Both the position numbers and the translations under genes were made by a program. Of a DNA stretch of 64,000 nt, positions 17,655 through 25,256 are shown piece after piece. Origin of the DNA: an uncultured Clostridia bacterium (lineage in GTDB: Bacteria; Bacillota; Clostridia; Christensenellales; Aristaeellaceae). The notes under the pieces were generated by a model that did no database searches, was not told where the DNA came from, and saw only the letters and a list, made by a program, of their open reading frames with translations. The stretch lies in the NCBI GenBank assembly GCA_937894675.1, contig CALCQO010000002.1:186001-250000 (forward strand). Reading direction: 5' to 3'. Each line of letters begins with the position of its first letter. Position 1 is the stretch's first letter.

Positions 17655-18734
17655 TCAGAAGATGTCGGCGGTTAAGGTCAGCACGGTGATGGCAGGGGGA
17701 TTTAAAAACCGGAAGGACGCCCACCAGGGGTACAGGCGGGAGGTGCCAAGGCCGGGGCTGATGTACTGCACCACACCCCGGGCGGAGGACAAGCCCGTGA
17801 TGTCCCTGTCCGGGGGCAGAAAGCCGCCGGGCCACTTTTCAGACGGCGGAGCGTACAGCGCGCCCAGCAGCGGCAGGCGCACCTGGCCGTTGTTGAGGTG
17901 GCCGGAAAGAATCAAACTCAAAGTGCCGGGGAAGTTGTTCATCACCACTTTGCCGTCCTGGCTGCGGTGGATGAGGGAAACCGCCTCCTCCCCCAGGGGG
18001 GTATGGCTTAAGGCAATGTAGGTGTGCTGGGGCAGCATCTCCCGCTTGGCCAGGGTGGTGCGCTCCAGCACATCCAGGCGGTATTGAACGGCCAACAGCC
18101 GGGCATCCCTGTCCGCCCCCTCGGGCATGGCCTGCACTTCCTTCAAGCGTTCCTGCATGGCGAACTGGGCGGCGGTTAAGTCCGCCGTGAGCAAATTGGC
18201 GGGGCAGAACCAGATGATGTCCTTGCCCACCTCCATTTTGTAGGGGCTGTCCAGGTAGATGGCCCCCGCCTGCTGGGCGGTGCGCACCCAGGCGTTCAAA
18301 GGAGAGGCTTCCTGCTGGGGCGTTTCCAGGACAGGGGGCGGGTCCTCATCCCCCGCAATCAGAAATACGGGGACATCGGAAGGAATGGCCGACAGCACCT
18401 GCAGCAGGGGCTGGACGTTTCCGCTTTTGCCCACCATGTCCCCCGTCATGCACACGGCGCGGTAGTTGTCATGGCGCACCAGATCCATCAGCCGCTGCTG
18501 ATTTTCGCCGTAGACATTGGCGTGCAAATCGCTCAGGTGCAATACCCGCATGCCTTCCAGCCCACGGGGCAGCCCCAGCACGGTGGCCTTGTCCGCCCGG
18601 CGCACGGGGTACCTGGTCATGGTGTAGTTAAGAAAAATACCCGAAAGCACCAACAACAGCAGCAAGGCGGGCAGCACAATGCAGCCCCAGCGCCTTCTCT
18701 TGGGGGGAGTGAACAGGTTGCGCCTGCGTGCCAT
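17655..18734 (-). CDS. Membrane-anchored calcineurin-like metallophosphoesterase
   Basis: A 359-residue protein with a basic N-terminus, a membrane helix at about residues 18-36 and an extracytoplasmic metallophosphoesterase domain. Motifs: HLSDLHAN, MTGDMVG, GDEDP where most family members have GNHD or GNHE, SHTPLG and SGHLNNGQV. The change from Asn-His to Glu-Asp in the third motif removes two usual metal/catalytic residues, so activity may be altered. It sits between the M20 peptidase (8 bases upstream) and ppk1 (10 bases downstream), suggesting co-expression. Substrate unknown; related YaeI/YkuE proteins include lipid and nucleotide phosphatases. Confidence 0.85.
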   Translation of the reverse strand: MARRRNLFTPPKRRRWGCIVLPALLLLLVLSGIFLNYTMTRYPVRRADKATVLGLPRGLEGMRVLHLSDLHANVYGENQQRLMDLVRHDNYRAVCMTGDMVGKSGNVQPLLQVLSAIPSDVPVFLIAGDEDPPPVLETPQQEASPLNAWVRTAQQAGAIYLDSPYKMEVGKDIIWFCPANLLTADLTAAQFAMQERLKEVQAMPEGADRDARLLAVQYRLDVLERTTLAKREMLPQHTYIALSHTPLGEEAVSLIHRSQDGKVVMNNFPGTLSLILSGHLNNGQVRLPLLGALYAPPSEKWPGGFLPPDRDITGLSSARGVVQYISPGLGTSRLYPWWASFRFLNPPAITVLTLTADIF

Positions 18735-18742
18735 AAACCCTC

Positions 18743-20020
18743 CTACGCCTGCAGCATCTGGCTGAAAAAGGAAGCCGCCGCTTGCAAATCCTCTACCCGG
18801 ACGCGCTCGTCCGTCTGGTGGATGCGGGACAAGTCCTCCATGGACATTTGAAAGGGGCTGAAACGGTAGATATTGCGGCAGATGCCCTCAAACCGCCGGG
18901 CGTCGGTGCCCCCGGCGATGGGCCCGGGCAGCGCCAACAGGCCAGGAAAATGCACCCGGATGGCGGTTTCCAGGGCGTCATACGCCTCCCCCCTGTCCGG
19001 GGACAGGCGGCTGGGCTCGTCGCAATGGTCGATGTGCAGGCGGATGTTCAGCCTGCGGATGCGCCGGTGAATCTTCATGAGCAATACCTCGGCGCTGTCC
19101 CCATGGGGGATGGACGCCTGGTAGCAAAGGGCAGGCCGGCCGCCCCCCTGGCGCTCGCCGTGCATGGATTTCATCCACAGGCGGGTCTGGGTCATCGCCC
19201 TTCCCACGCCGCCCTTGCGCAGCCTGCGCAGCAGGAGGGGGGCGCTCAGGGGCAGCTGCTTGACCAGCAGGGCATCCCCCCTGCCAAGCAGCGGGGTCAT
19301 GTTACCCAGCAGGTGCTTCAGGGGCTCGGGAACGCGCGGCCGGGGGGAGAGACGGCTCAGCCTGGCGGCGGCGCGGGTTAGTTTCTCCATGCCGTTTTCG
19401 TCATCACAGGTCAGGGTAAAAAGCAGAATGCCGTTTTCCCCGGTGCCCACCATGGCGGCGGGCTGCTGCTGGATGCTGAAGGGGGCGGACACAAAGCCCC
19501 CCTCGTCCAGCACGAAGGCGGGCTGCACCCCCTCCGTCTGAAGGATGTGCGCCATGCGCTGCATGGAGCCGCCGCGCACCTCCTCGTCGCAGGAGAGGGC
19601 AAACCAGATGTCGTTCTTAGGTACCCAGCCGTTTTGCAAAAGCTGCTCGGCCGCGTACAGCAGGCAGATCAGGTGGCTTTTCATATCCGCCGCGCCCCGG
19701 CCGTAGAGGTACCCGTTTTCCACCGTTGCCGCGAAGGGGTCAAAACGCCAGTGGGCTCTGTTGTGCACCGCCACCACATCCATGTGGGCGCAGAACACCA
19801 GAGGGCGCACAGCGCTCTCCCCCGGCAGTTTCAACAGCAGGGCGCCCTCGGGCATAACGCGTTTCTGGCAGGCCGAAAACAGGGCTGGAAACAGCTGGCT
19901 CAGCAGCTGATGAAAACCCGAAAAAACGTCCGCGCCGCTGCCGGAAACCGTGGCATGGGCGATGGCGCGGGACAGATGGGAAACCAGCATGTCCTGCTCA
20001 AAGGAGGGGGCTACGCTCAT
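18743..20020 (-). CDS. M20 family zinc peptidase (carboxypeptidase S-like)
   Basis: A 425-residue cytosolic metallopeptidase. Zinc ligands and catalytic residues follow the M20 pattern: FCAHMDVV (ligand His and catalytic Asp), GRGAADMKSH (bridging Asp), CDEEVRGG (general-base Glu pair), LDEGG, and IHQTDERV near the C-terminus. The lid/dimerisation domain lies around residues 200-320. It is closest in layout to carboxypeptidase S-type M20 enzymes that remove residues from small peptides. It is the first gene of the operon leading into the phosphoesterase and ppk1, with its own promoter at 20059-20088. Confidence 0.9.
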   Translation of the reverse strand: MSVAPSFEQDMLVSHLSRAIAHATVSGSGADVFSGFHQLLSQLFPALFSACQKRVMPEGALLLKLPGESAVRPLVFCAHMDVVAVHNRAHWRFDPFAATVENGYLYGRGAADMKSHLICLLYAAEQLLQNGWVPKNDIWFALSCDEEVRGGSMQRMAHILQTEGVQPAFVLDEGGFVSAPFSIQQQPAAMVGTGENGILLFTLTCDDENGMEKLTRAAARLSRLSPRPRVPEPLKHLLGNMTPLLGRGDALLVKQLPLSAPLLLRRLRKGGVGRAMTQTRLWMKSMHGERQGGGRPALCYQASIPHGDSAEVLLMKIHRRIRRLNIRLHIDHCDEPSRLSPDRGEAYDALETAIRVHFPGLLALPGPIAGGTDARRFEGICRNIYRFSPFQMSMEDLSRIHQTDERVRVEDLQAAASFFSQMLQA

Positions 20021-20058
20021 GGAAGAATCACTTTCCTGTGTACATATTTCGGCAGTTT

Positions 20059-20088
20059 ATTGTACCACAGACGCGGCTTTCCTCTCAA
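20059..20088 (-). promoter_or_regulatory. Promoter of the M20/phosphoesterase/ppk1 operon
   Basis: On the minus strand TTGAGA (20088-20083), 18-base spacer, TACAAT (20064-20059), 38 bases before the M20 start codon. Its upstream edge is only 8 bases from the direct-repeat-bounded element. Confidence 0.6.
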
Positions 20089-20095
20089 CCATGGA

Positions 20096-20109
20096 AAGGT
20101 ATTTTACCT
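20096..20109. repeat. Left 14-bp direct repeat
   Basis: AAGGTATTTTACCT, identical to 20279-20292; itself partly palindromic (AGGTA/TACCT). Confidence 0.8.
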
Positions 20110-20278
20110 CAGACTAATAAAAGAAGTGCGGCGTATCCAAAAAGTCTGCAAGGCTAGGAACGAATCTGCCGGAAGAGGAAGCTTACATTGGTAGTAAGCG
20201 ACCGATTCTGGCAGATGAAGTAATCGCACGCATGTTTCGGTATCAAAACATGCGGTTGCTGGCTTTTTCGGCACGCTG

Positions 20279-20292
20279 AAGGTATTTTACCT
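20279..20292. repeat. Right 14-bp direct repeat
   Basis: AAGGTATTTTACCT, identical to 20096-20109; it includes the stop codon of the GNAT gene at 20287-20289. Confidence 0.8.
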
Positions 20293-20883
20293 GTCCTGTT
20301 TGGTTTTGGCGTACATCCACACATCCACATACTCGCCTTTAAGCAGTACGCGGCCGCGCAGGGTTCCTTCCCTGCGCATGCCGCATTTTTCCATCACCCG
20401 GGCGGAGGCGGGGTTGCCCACCGCGCACAGGCCTTCGATGCGATTCAATCCCAGCGTTTCAAAACCGTATGTTAAAAGGGCGGACAGCGCCTCGCTGGCG
20501 AAGCCCTGCCCCCAGCAGTCCCTGGCCAGGGAATAGCCGCACTCGGCGTACTGATGCTCTCTATTGAAAGCGCCAAAGCCCACGGTGCCGATCATGCGCC
20601 TGTCTTCCCTGCGCTCGATGGCGAAGGTAAGCCCGCCGCCGGCGCGGTTTTCCGCCATCAGGGCGCGAAGAAACCGCCGCGCCTCCTCGAGGGAATGCTG
20701 CTGGGACCACAGCACGTACCGGCTGACCAGGGGGTCGCTGGTAACGCGCAGCAAGTCCCGGTCATCCCCCCTGCGGGGGGCGCGCAGCAGAAGCCGCGGG
20801 GTAGCAAGGCGCGGCAGCACCAGGGGGTAGGGACTGTTCTCTCCCCCGGGGAGGGGCATTTCCAGCAGGCGCAGCAGGCGCAT
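20287..20883 (-). CDS. GNAT family N-acetyltransferase (RimJ/RimL type)
   Basis: A 198-residue acetyltransferase of the RimJ/RimL subgroup: LATPRLLLRAPRRGDD (about residues 26-41) opens the domain, then IGTVGFGAFN, the acetyl-CoA loop region ARDCWGQGFASEAL (QGFASE), and NPASARVMEKCGMRREG at the C-terminus. It should transfer acetyl from acetyl-CoA to an amine of a protein N-terminus or small molecule; the substrate is unknown. It starts one base after the stop of the small membrane-protein gene and is the third gene of the NUDIX operon. Its stop codon is inside the right direct repeat of the adjoining element. Confidence 0.9.
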   Translation of the reverse strand: MRLLRLLEMPLPGGENSPYPLVLPRLATPRLLLRAPRRGDDRDLLRVTSDPLVSRYVLWSQQHSLEEARRFLRALMAENRAGGGLTFAIERREDRRMIGTVGFGAFNREHQYAECGYSLARDCWGQGFASEALSALLTYGFETLGLNRIEGLCAVGNPASARVMEKCGMRREGTLRGRVLLKGEYVDVWMYAKTKQDR

Positions 20884-20884
20884 G

Positions 20885-21046
20885 CTACAAAAGCCGCGTC
20901 AGCAGGCGCGCCTTTTCCATCCCCTCCAGCAGCTCCTGCTCCTGATTGTTCCTTATGCCGGCGAACAAAAACAACCCGCCGCACACCAGCAGAAACAATA
21001 GAAACAGAATCCACAGTACATAGAGCGTCCGGCCGGGCTTGCTCAA
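20885..21046 (-). CDS. Small single-pass membrane protein (53 aa)
   Basis: A short gene between the NUDIX and GNAT genes. It starts with TTG at 21046, overlapping the NUDIX stop, with AAAGGAG 8 bases upstream. The product begins MSKPGRTLYV, has one strongly hydrophobic helix (about residues 8-30, ILFLLFLLVCGGLFLF) and a charged C-terminal tail rich in Glu and Arg. The frame is open further upstream, but that part is antisense-like to the NUDIX coding pattern. Function unknown; position suggests translation coupled to the NUDIX gene. Confidence 0.65.
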   Translation of the reverse strand: MSKPGRTLYVLWILFLLFLLVCGGLFLFAGIRNNQEQELLEGMEKARLLTRLL

Positions 21047-21660
21047 ATCGCCGCTCCTTTCTGTCCGGGTACAAATTCGTTGGCGAAAGCGGGGGCGCTC
21101 AGCGGCGTGCGCTCGTCCGCCAGCAGCTTTTGCGCCATCAATAAACCAAAGCAGGATTTCAAATCGGTGATATGCCCCTCCACCACATGCTGCACAGCCT
21201 GAGCAAGGGGCAGGGTGGTGACAAACAAAAACTCGTCGGGGTCGGGATGATCCTCGTGGCGGCTTAAACCCGTCGCCAGGAAGATGGAAATCTTCTCGGT
21301 GCAAAAGCCCGGGGTGGTCACCACATGCCCCATCTTGCGCCAGTTTTGGGCGCGCAGGCCGGTTTCCTCTTCCAACTCCCGCATGGCGCAGCCCAGGGGG
21401 TCTTCCCCTGTATAGTCCAGCTTGCCCGCGGGGATTTCCCAGGTGAACTCGTCAATGGCCACCCGGTGCTGGCGCACCAGGGTTACATTGCCGTCCGCGT
21501 CCACGGGCACGATGGCCGCGGCACCCTTGTGCAGCACAATTTCCCGCGCGGCCTGCCGCCCGTCGGGCAGGGTTACCTGCCATTTTTGCACCTGCATGAT
21601 GGCGCCGTCAAAAATATCTTCACTGGAAACAAAAGTTTCCTTCAACTGGTCATCGCCCAT
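21043..21660 (-). CDS. NUDIX hydrolase, ADP-ribose pyrophosphatase-like
   Basis: A 205-residue protein. The Nudix box spans GKLDYTGEDPLGC and RELEEETGL (about residues 100-122), with the REXXEE residues that bind the catalytic metal. EIPAGKLD before it and the N-terminal beta domain are typical of ADP-ribose pyrophosphatases (NudF/YqkG). It should split ADP-ribose to AMP and ribose 5-phosphate. An AAAGGGG ribosome site precedes the ATG at 21660. It heads an operon with the 53-residue membrane protein and the GNAT gene. Confidence 0.93.
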   Translation of the reverse strand: MGDDQLKETFVSSEDIFDGAIMQVQKWQVTLPDGRQAAREIVLHKGAAAIVPVDADGNVTLVRQHRVAIDEFTWEIPAGKLDYTGEDPLGCAMRELEEETGLRAQNWRKMGHVVTTPGFCTEKISIFLATGLSRHEDHPDPDEFLFVTTLPLAQAVQHVVEGHITDLKSCFGLLMAQKLLADERTPLSAPAFANEFVPGQKGAAI

Positions 21661-21810
21661 AAAAAGCCCCTTTCGCCTGTGTCGGTAGTATCCTTAGCAT
21701 ACAGCAATAAAGCGCCCCATTGCAAGAAGGAAGGGCGCCTGCGAAAGGCCGGAAAAGCCCGCGGCGGTGACTCAAAAGGGGGACGAACACTGGCCCAACA
21801 TGCCCGCTTC

Positions 21811-21839
21811 TTTACAATTACCGCATTTCGAGGTATTCT
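21811..21839 (+). promoter_or_regulatory. Promoter of the adaptor-like gene upstream of sepF
   Basis: TTTACA (21811-21816), 17-base spacer, TATTCT (21834-21839), 30 bases before the start codon at 21869. Confidence 0.55.
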
Positions 21840-21868
21840 ATCGATGACATTTTCCCCAAGGAGGAACG

Positions 21869-23485
21869 ATGGATTTTCGCCCCAACCGGGGATCCCAGGA
21901 TCAGCCGGACGCGCCTTTTACCCCCCAGCCGGGATGGGGCCAGGGCGCGCAGCAGGACAGTTTTTTTACGCCTTCACAGCCCATCCCCAGCAACTCGCAG
22001 GATGAAGGCTTTTTTACCCCTGCCGCCGGCAGGGTCAGCGGCGCTATGCCGCCCATGCCCCAGGGCAACGCTAACCCCGACTTCTTTACCCCGGCCTCGC
22101 CCCAGCGCCCCAGCGCGCCGCCCCTTGCCAGCGTTCCCCCGCCCTATCAGGGGGAGCTGCAGCACCCCGTGCCCCAGTATGGCGCCTACCCCATGCAGGC
22201 GCCGGATTTCGGCGCGCCGCCCCCGCCGCCGGAGAACGGCCAGACCCCAGGCGCCTCCCTGCCCGAGCGGGTGCCCTACCAGGCAGGCCCCCGGCAAAAG
22301 AGCATGATGGTGTACCTGTACGTCAGCCTGGCTCTATTGGTGGTGGTGCTGGCCGCCATGGGCATCAGCCAACTATTGGACACCAACCAGAGCCAGACGG
22401 CGCTGGTTACCCTCAGCGGGCAGGACACCACCTATTCAGGCAACGCTTTGGTGGTGCGCAATGAAACCGTCTATACCCAGGCCGGGGTCGCCACCATCCG
22501 CTACACCGCCGAGGAGGGCGAGCATGTCAACCGCGGCACCCCCATCTGCACGGTGTACACAACCGGCTACAGCGCCAAGGAAGTAACCTCCCTGCAAACC
22601 CACCGCGCCAACTTGAAGGAGCATCAGAAAGCCCTGCTGGCCGCGGAAACCGCGCCGGACACCCAGCTGCAGCGGCTGGACACGGTGGTGATGGAGCGGG
22701 CTATTGAAACCCAGGCCCTCATCCGCGGCGCCCACGGCAATTTGCTGACCCAGGAGGAAATGCTCAAGGCCGCCGTGCAGGAGCGCCAGAGCTACATCCG
22801 CCAGAAATACCCGGACGACACCAAGCTGACCCGCCTGTACGACAACGAAAACAACCAGCTGCAGCGCATCGACACCTGGACCAAGCAGTACTCGGCCTCC
22901 GACGAAGGTATCGTTTCCTTTTATACCGACGGCTTTGAAGGCGCGCTGAACATCAACAACTATTTAACCTACACCCCCCAGCAGGTGCAGACCATGCTGG
23001 CCGGGGAAGTGCCATCGGCCTACAAGCCGGACAAGGACACCTCGGACATCTACCGCCTGGTGCGCCAGCACAGCTGGTCGGCGCTGATGATGGCCGACAA
23101 CGCCGACTGGACCCCCGTGGTGGGGGACACCTACCAGATGCTCATCGAGAGCTTTGAAAGCACCACCGTAACCGCCACCATCGAGGGGGTTACCAAGTCG
23201 GGCGGGCAGCTGCTGGTGCGCCTGAGCGTCAACAGCAATGTGCAGCCCATGCTCTACACCCGTTCCTGCCGCCTGCAGCTTTCCAAGAGCACCATTACCT
23301 ACGCCGTGCCCGCCAGCGCCGTTATCAACCAGGGGGGCATCATGGGCGTGGTGGCCATGTTCGCCGAGGGGGAATACCTGATTCCCGTCAATGTCATCTC
23401 CCAGGACGCCACCCAGGCCCATGTGGTGCCCGTGAACGCCGGCTACCTGTACGAGGGCATGAGCGTGCGGTTGTTTGGCAAATAA
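21869..23485 (+). CDS. HlyD-like membrane-fusion/adaptor protein with FFTP repeats
   Basis: A 538-residue protein. The first 140 residues are disordered, rich in Pro, Gln and Ala, and contain three FFTP motifs plus one PFTP (DSFFTP, EGFFTP, PDFFTP), spaced about 20-40 residues. One membrane helix follows (about 148-168, YLYVSLALLVVVLAAMGI). The extracytoplasmic part has the HlyD/RND-adaptor layout: a lipoyl-like half (VVRNETVYTQAGVATIRYTA), a helical hairpin (about 255-340) and a beta-barrel end. No transporter gene is next to it; instead sepF and divIVA follow. I infer an envelope function linked to division, with the N-terminus in the cytoplasm. Confidence 0.75.
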   Translation: MDFRPNRGSQDQPDAPFTPQPGWGQGAQQDSFFTPSQPIPSNSQDEGFFTPAAGRVSGAMPPMPQGNANPDFFTPASPQRPSAPPLASVPPPYQGELQHPVPQYGAYPMQAPDFGAPPPPPENGQTPGASLPERVPYQAGPRQKSMMVYLYVSLALLVVVLAAMGISQLLDTNQSQTALVTLSGQDTTYSGNALVVRNETVYTQAGVATIRYTAEEGEHVNRGTPICTVYTTGYSAKEVTSLQTHRANLKEHQKALLAAETAPDTQLQRLDTVVMERAIETQALIRGAHGNLLTQEEMLKAAVQERQSYIRQKYPDDTKLTRLYDNENNQLQRIDTWTKQYSASDEGIVSFYTDGFEGALNINNYLTYTPQQVQTMLAGEVPSAYKPDKDTSDIYRLVRQHSWSALMMADNADWTPVVGDTYQMLIESFESTTVTATIEGVTKSGGQLLVRLSVNSNVQPMLYTRSCRLQLSKSTITYAVPASAVINQGGIMGVVAMFAEGEYLIPVNVISQDATQAHVVPVNAGYLYEGMSVRLFGK

Positions 23486-23537
23486 CCCTTAGCCGCCCCA
23501 AACCGTTGATTCCCGCGGTATGTTATGGCCTGAGCGG

Positions 23538-23566
23538 TTGCAATTCCAACCATTTCCATCTATAAT
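23538..23566 (+). promoter_or_regulatory. Promoter of sepF
   Basis: TTGCAA (23538-23543), 17-base spacer, TATAAT (23561-23566), 65 bases before the sepF start. Confidence 0.75.
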
Positions 23567-23583
23567 AACAAGAGTATTTTTTT

Positions 23584-23603
23584 CCGGCGGGCACGCCCGC
23601 CGG
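23584..23603 (+). promoter_or_regulatory. Stable hairpin in the sepF leader
   Basis: CCGGCGGGC (23584-23592) and GCCCGCCGG (23595-23603) form a perfect 9-bp stem with a 2-base gap, preceded by TTTTTTT. It is inside the predicted leader, 12 bases before the GAGGAGG ribosome site. There is no T-run after it on either strand, so it is not an ordinary terminator. Confidence 0.5.
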
Positions 23604-23630
23604 GTGCAGTAACCTGAGGAGGACGTGCGA

Positions 23631-24704
23631 ATGGACATACGCTCGGCAATGGACAAAGTGAAGAGCGTTTTTACCGTGGGAAGCGGCAACCGCTGGCTGC
23701 TGGGCGACAGCGCCAAGACAAGCAGGAAGGCGCAGTACGAGGAGCCCCAGCCGGACTACGGCTACGGGGAGTACCCGGAGTATCCTCAGAACGGCTATGC
23801 CCCCCAGCCTGATTACCAGGCAAACTACCAGCCGCCCCAGCAGGTTTATCCGGACTATCAGCCGGGATATGCCGGCTACGCGCCCCAGCAGAGCCAGCCA
23901 GGGTACGCCCCCGGCTACCAGGCGCCCCCGGCGCAGCAGCCCCAGCAGGGCGGCTACGTCCAGAACACCCAGCAGCCTGTGTACCAGCAGGCGGAAAATA
24001 TGGGGTTCCAGACCCAGTTCAGCCCCAAGGGACACCAGCAACCCCAGGCCCAGGCCCAGCCCCAGCGCAACCGCCGCGCCCAGCAGCATGAGCAGCAGGC
24101 CCCGGCGGAGAATGTGGTGCCCTTCCCCGGCGCGCCCCAGGAAGCGCCCGCCGAGGTGCGGCCCATGGACGCCTATGTAATCAATGTATTCAACATACAG
24201 GCCTGCCGCCAGGCCATGGCCTGCCTGCGCCGCGGCCAGTGCACGCTGATCATCATGGATCAATTGACCGACCGCAACGAAACCCGCCGCTTTGTGGACA
24301 TGCTGACCGGCGCCTGCTACGCCCTGGGCGGCACCATGACGCGGCTGAGCACCAAAATCGGCTTTTATCTGATGGCGCCCACCGGCATGACCGTGTTTAC
24401 CGACGCCGTCACCTCCAACGCCAACAACCCCCGGCCCGCGGCCCAGGCGCCCCTTCGCACAGGCAACGACTTTGTGCCCCAGAGCGCGCCGGAGACCCCG
24501 CCGATGAACTTCAACCAGCAGCAGCCGGTGCAGCAGGCCCCCCAGCAGGAGTATCAGCCCCAGCATCAGGCGGCGCCCGCTTACAGCCAGCCCAATCCCT
24601 ACCAGCCGCCCCAGCCCCCCAGCTATCAGCCCGCTTACCAGGGCGGCCACCAGGGCTATGAGAACAGCGGCTACTACGAGGAAAACCAGCGCTACGCCCA
24701 ATAA
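23631..24704 (+). CDS. sepF: SepF cell-division protein with long low-complexity tails
   Basis: A 357-residue SepF, against about 150 in Bacillus. The conserved core is residues 180-258 (INVFNIQACRQAMACLR, TRRFVDMLTGACYALGG, KIGFYLMAPTGM). SepF forms rings or arcs that tie FtsZ to the membrane. Residues 1-18 could be the membrane-binding amphipathic helix. Around the core lie two long segments (about 35-175 and 265-357) made almost only of Gln, Pro, Tyr, Gly and Ala. I chose the ATG at 23631, 8 bases after GAGGAGG; a GTG at 23625 is too close to the site. divIVA follows after 27 bases. Confidence 0.9.
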   Translation: MDIRSAMDKVKSVFTVGSGNRWLLGDSAKTSRKAQYEEPQPDYGYGEYPEYPQNGYAPQPDYQANYQPPQQVYPDYQPGYAGYAPQQSQPGYAPGYQAPPAQQPQQGGYVQNTQQPVYQQAENMGFQTQFSPKGHQQPQAQAQPQRNRRAQQHEQQAPAENVVPFPGAPQEAPAEVRPMDAYVINVFNIQACRQAMACLRRGQCTLIIMDQLTDRNETRRFVDMLTGACYALGGTMTRLSTKIGFYLMAPTGMTVFTDAVTSNANNPRPAAQAPLRTGNDFVPQSAPETPPMNFNQQQPVQQAPQQEYQPQHQAAPAYSQPNPYQPPQPPSYQPAYQGGHQGYENSGYYEENQRYAQ

Positions 24705-24731
24705 ACCCGTTTTCTGAAAGGAGAATGACCC

Positions 24732-25256
24732 ATGCCTATCACCGTTACCATGATTGAGGAAAAAGAGTTTAAAACCAGCGTACGCGGCTACGACAAGAAG
24801 GACGTGGACGAGTTTCTGGATGAAATCTGCGACGAGATGATTTCCCAGCAGGATACCATCGCCGCCCTTCGCGAAAAGGTGAAGCAGCTGGAAAGCGCCG
24901 CCTCCTTCGCGCCGCCGGCGCCCGCCCCCGCCCTGCCCCTGGCCCCCACCGTCGCCCCCCGGGCTAATGTGCTGCCGGTGGATATCGAATCCGCCCAGAA
25001 GCTGCTGGCGGAAACGCAACGGGCCTGCGACGAAACCATGGCGGACGCGAAAAAGCGCGCCGACAGCATCATCGAGGATGCCCACAAACTGGCCGAGGAA
25101 ATCGCCCCCGACCCGGAATTAACCGACCTGGAAGCCAAACGGGACGCGGTGCGCGAGGAAATTGAGACGCTCAAGAAGGAAATGGACGCCTTCCGCGCCC
25201 GGATGAAAAGCCTGCTGACCAACCAAAGCGATCTGCTGGAAACGGAGACATTCTAA
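24732..25256 (+). CDS. DivIVA domain protein
   Basis: A 174-residue coiled-coil protein. The N-terminal DivIVA lipid-binding domain is clear: MIEEKEFKTSVRGYDKKDVD then EFLDEICDEMI (residues 7-38), followed by a coiled coil, an Ala/Pro-rich linker (about 58-78) and a second coiled coil to the end. DivIVA proteins gather at curved membrane at division sites and poles. Position after sepF matches the usual division cluster, though ylmG/ylmH are missing. The stop overlaps the start of the ROK kinase gene by one base, an uncommon neighbour. Confidence 0.92.
   Translation: MPITVTMIEEKEFKTSVRGYDKKDVDEFLDEICDEMISQQDTIAALREKVKQLESAASFAPPAPAPALPLAPTVAPRANVLPVDIESAQKLLAETQRACDETMADAKKRADSIIEDAHKLAEEIAPDPELTDLEAKRDAVREEIETLKKEMDAFRARMKSLLTNQSDLLETETF

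Larger units (their letters stand above)
20096..20292. mobile_element. 197-bp structured element bounded by 14-bp direct repeats
   Basis: AAGGTATTTTACCT occurs at 20096-20109 and again at 20279-20292, enclosing 169 bases. The second copy contains the stop codon of the GNAT gene. The interior is strongly self-complementary: GCGTATCCAAAAAG near the left end can pair with CTTTTTCGGCACGC near the right end, ATCTGCC with GGCAGAT, GCTTAC with GTAAGC, and CGCATGTTT with AAAACATGCG. The interior begins CAG and ends CTG. It has no open frame. It may be a miniature inserted element with a target duplication, or a structured RNA; I do not recognise a known RNA family. Confidence 0.5.

Noticed and set aside
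20096..20292. 6S RNA, SRP RNA or a known riboswitch
   Set aside because: The conserved SRP loop, 6S bubble layout and riboswitch core motifs I know are not present; kept only as an unassigned structured element.
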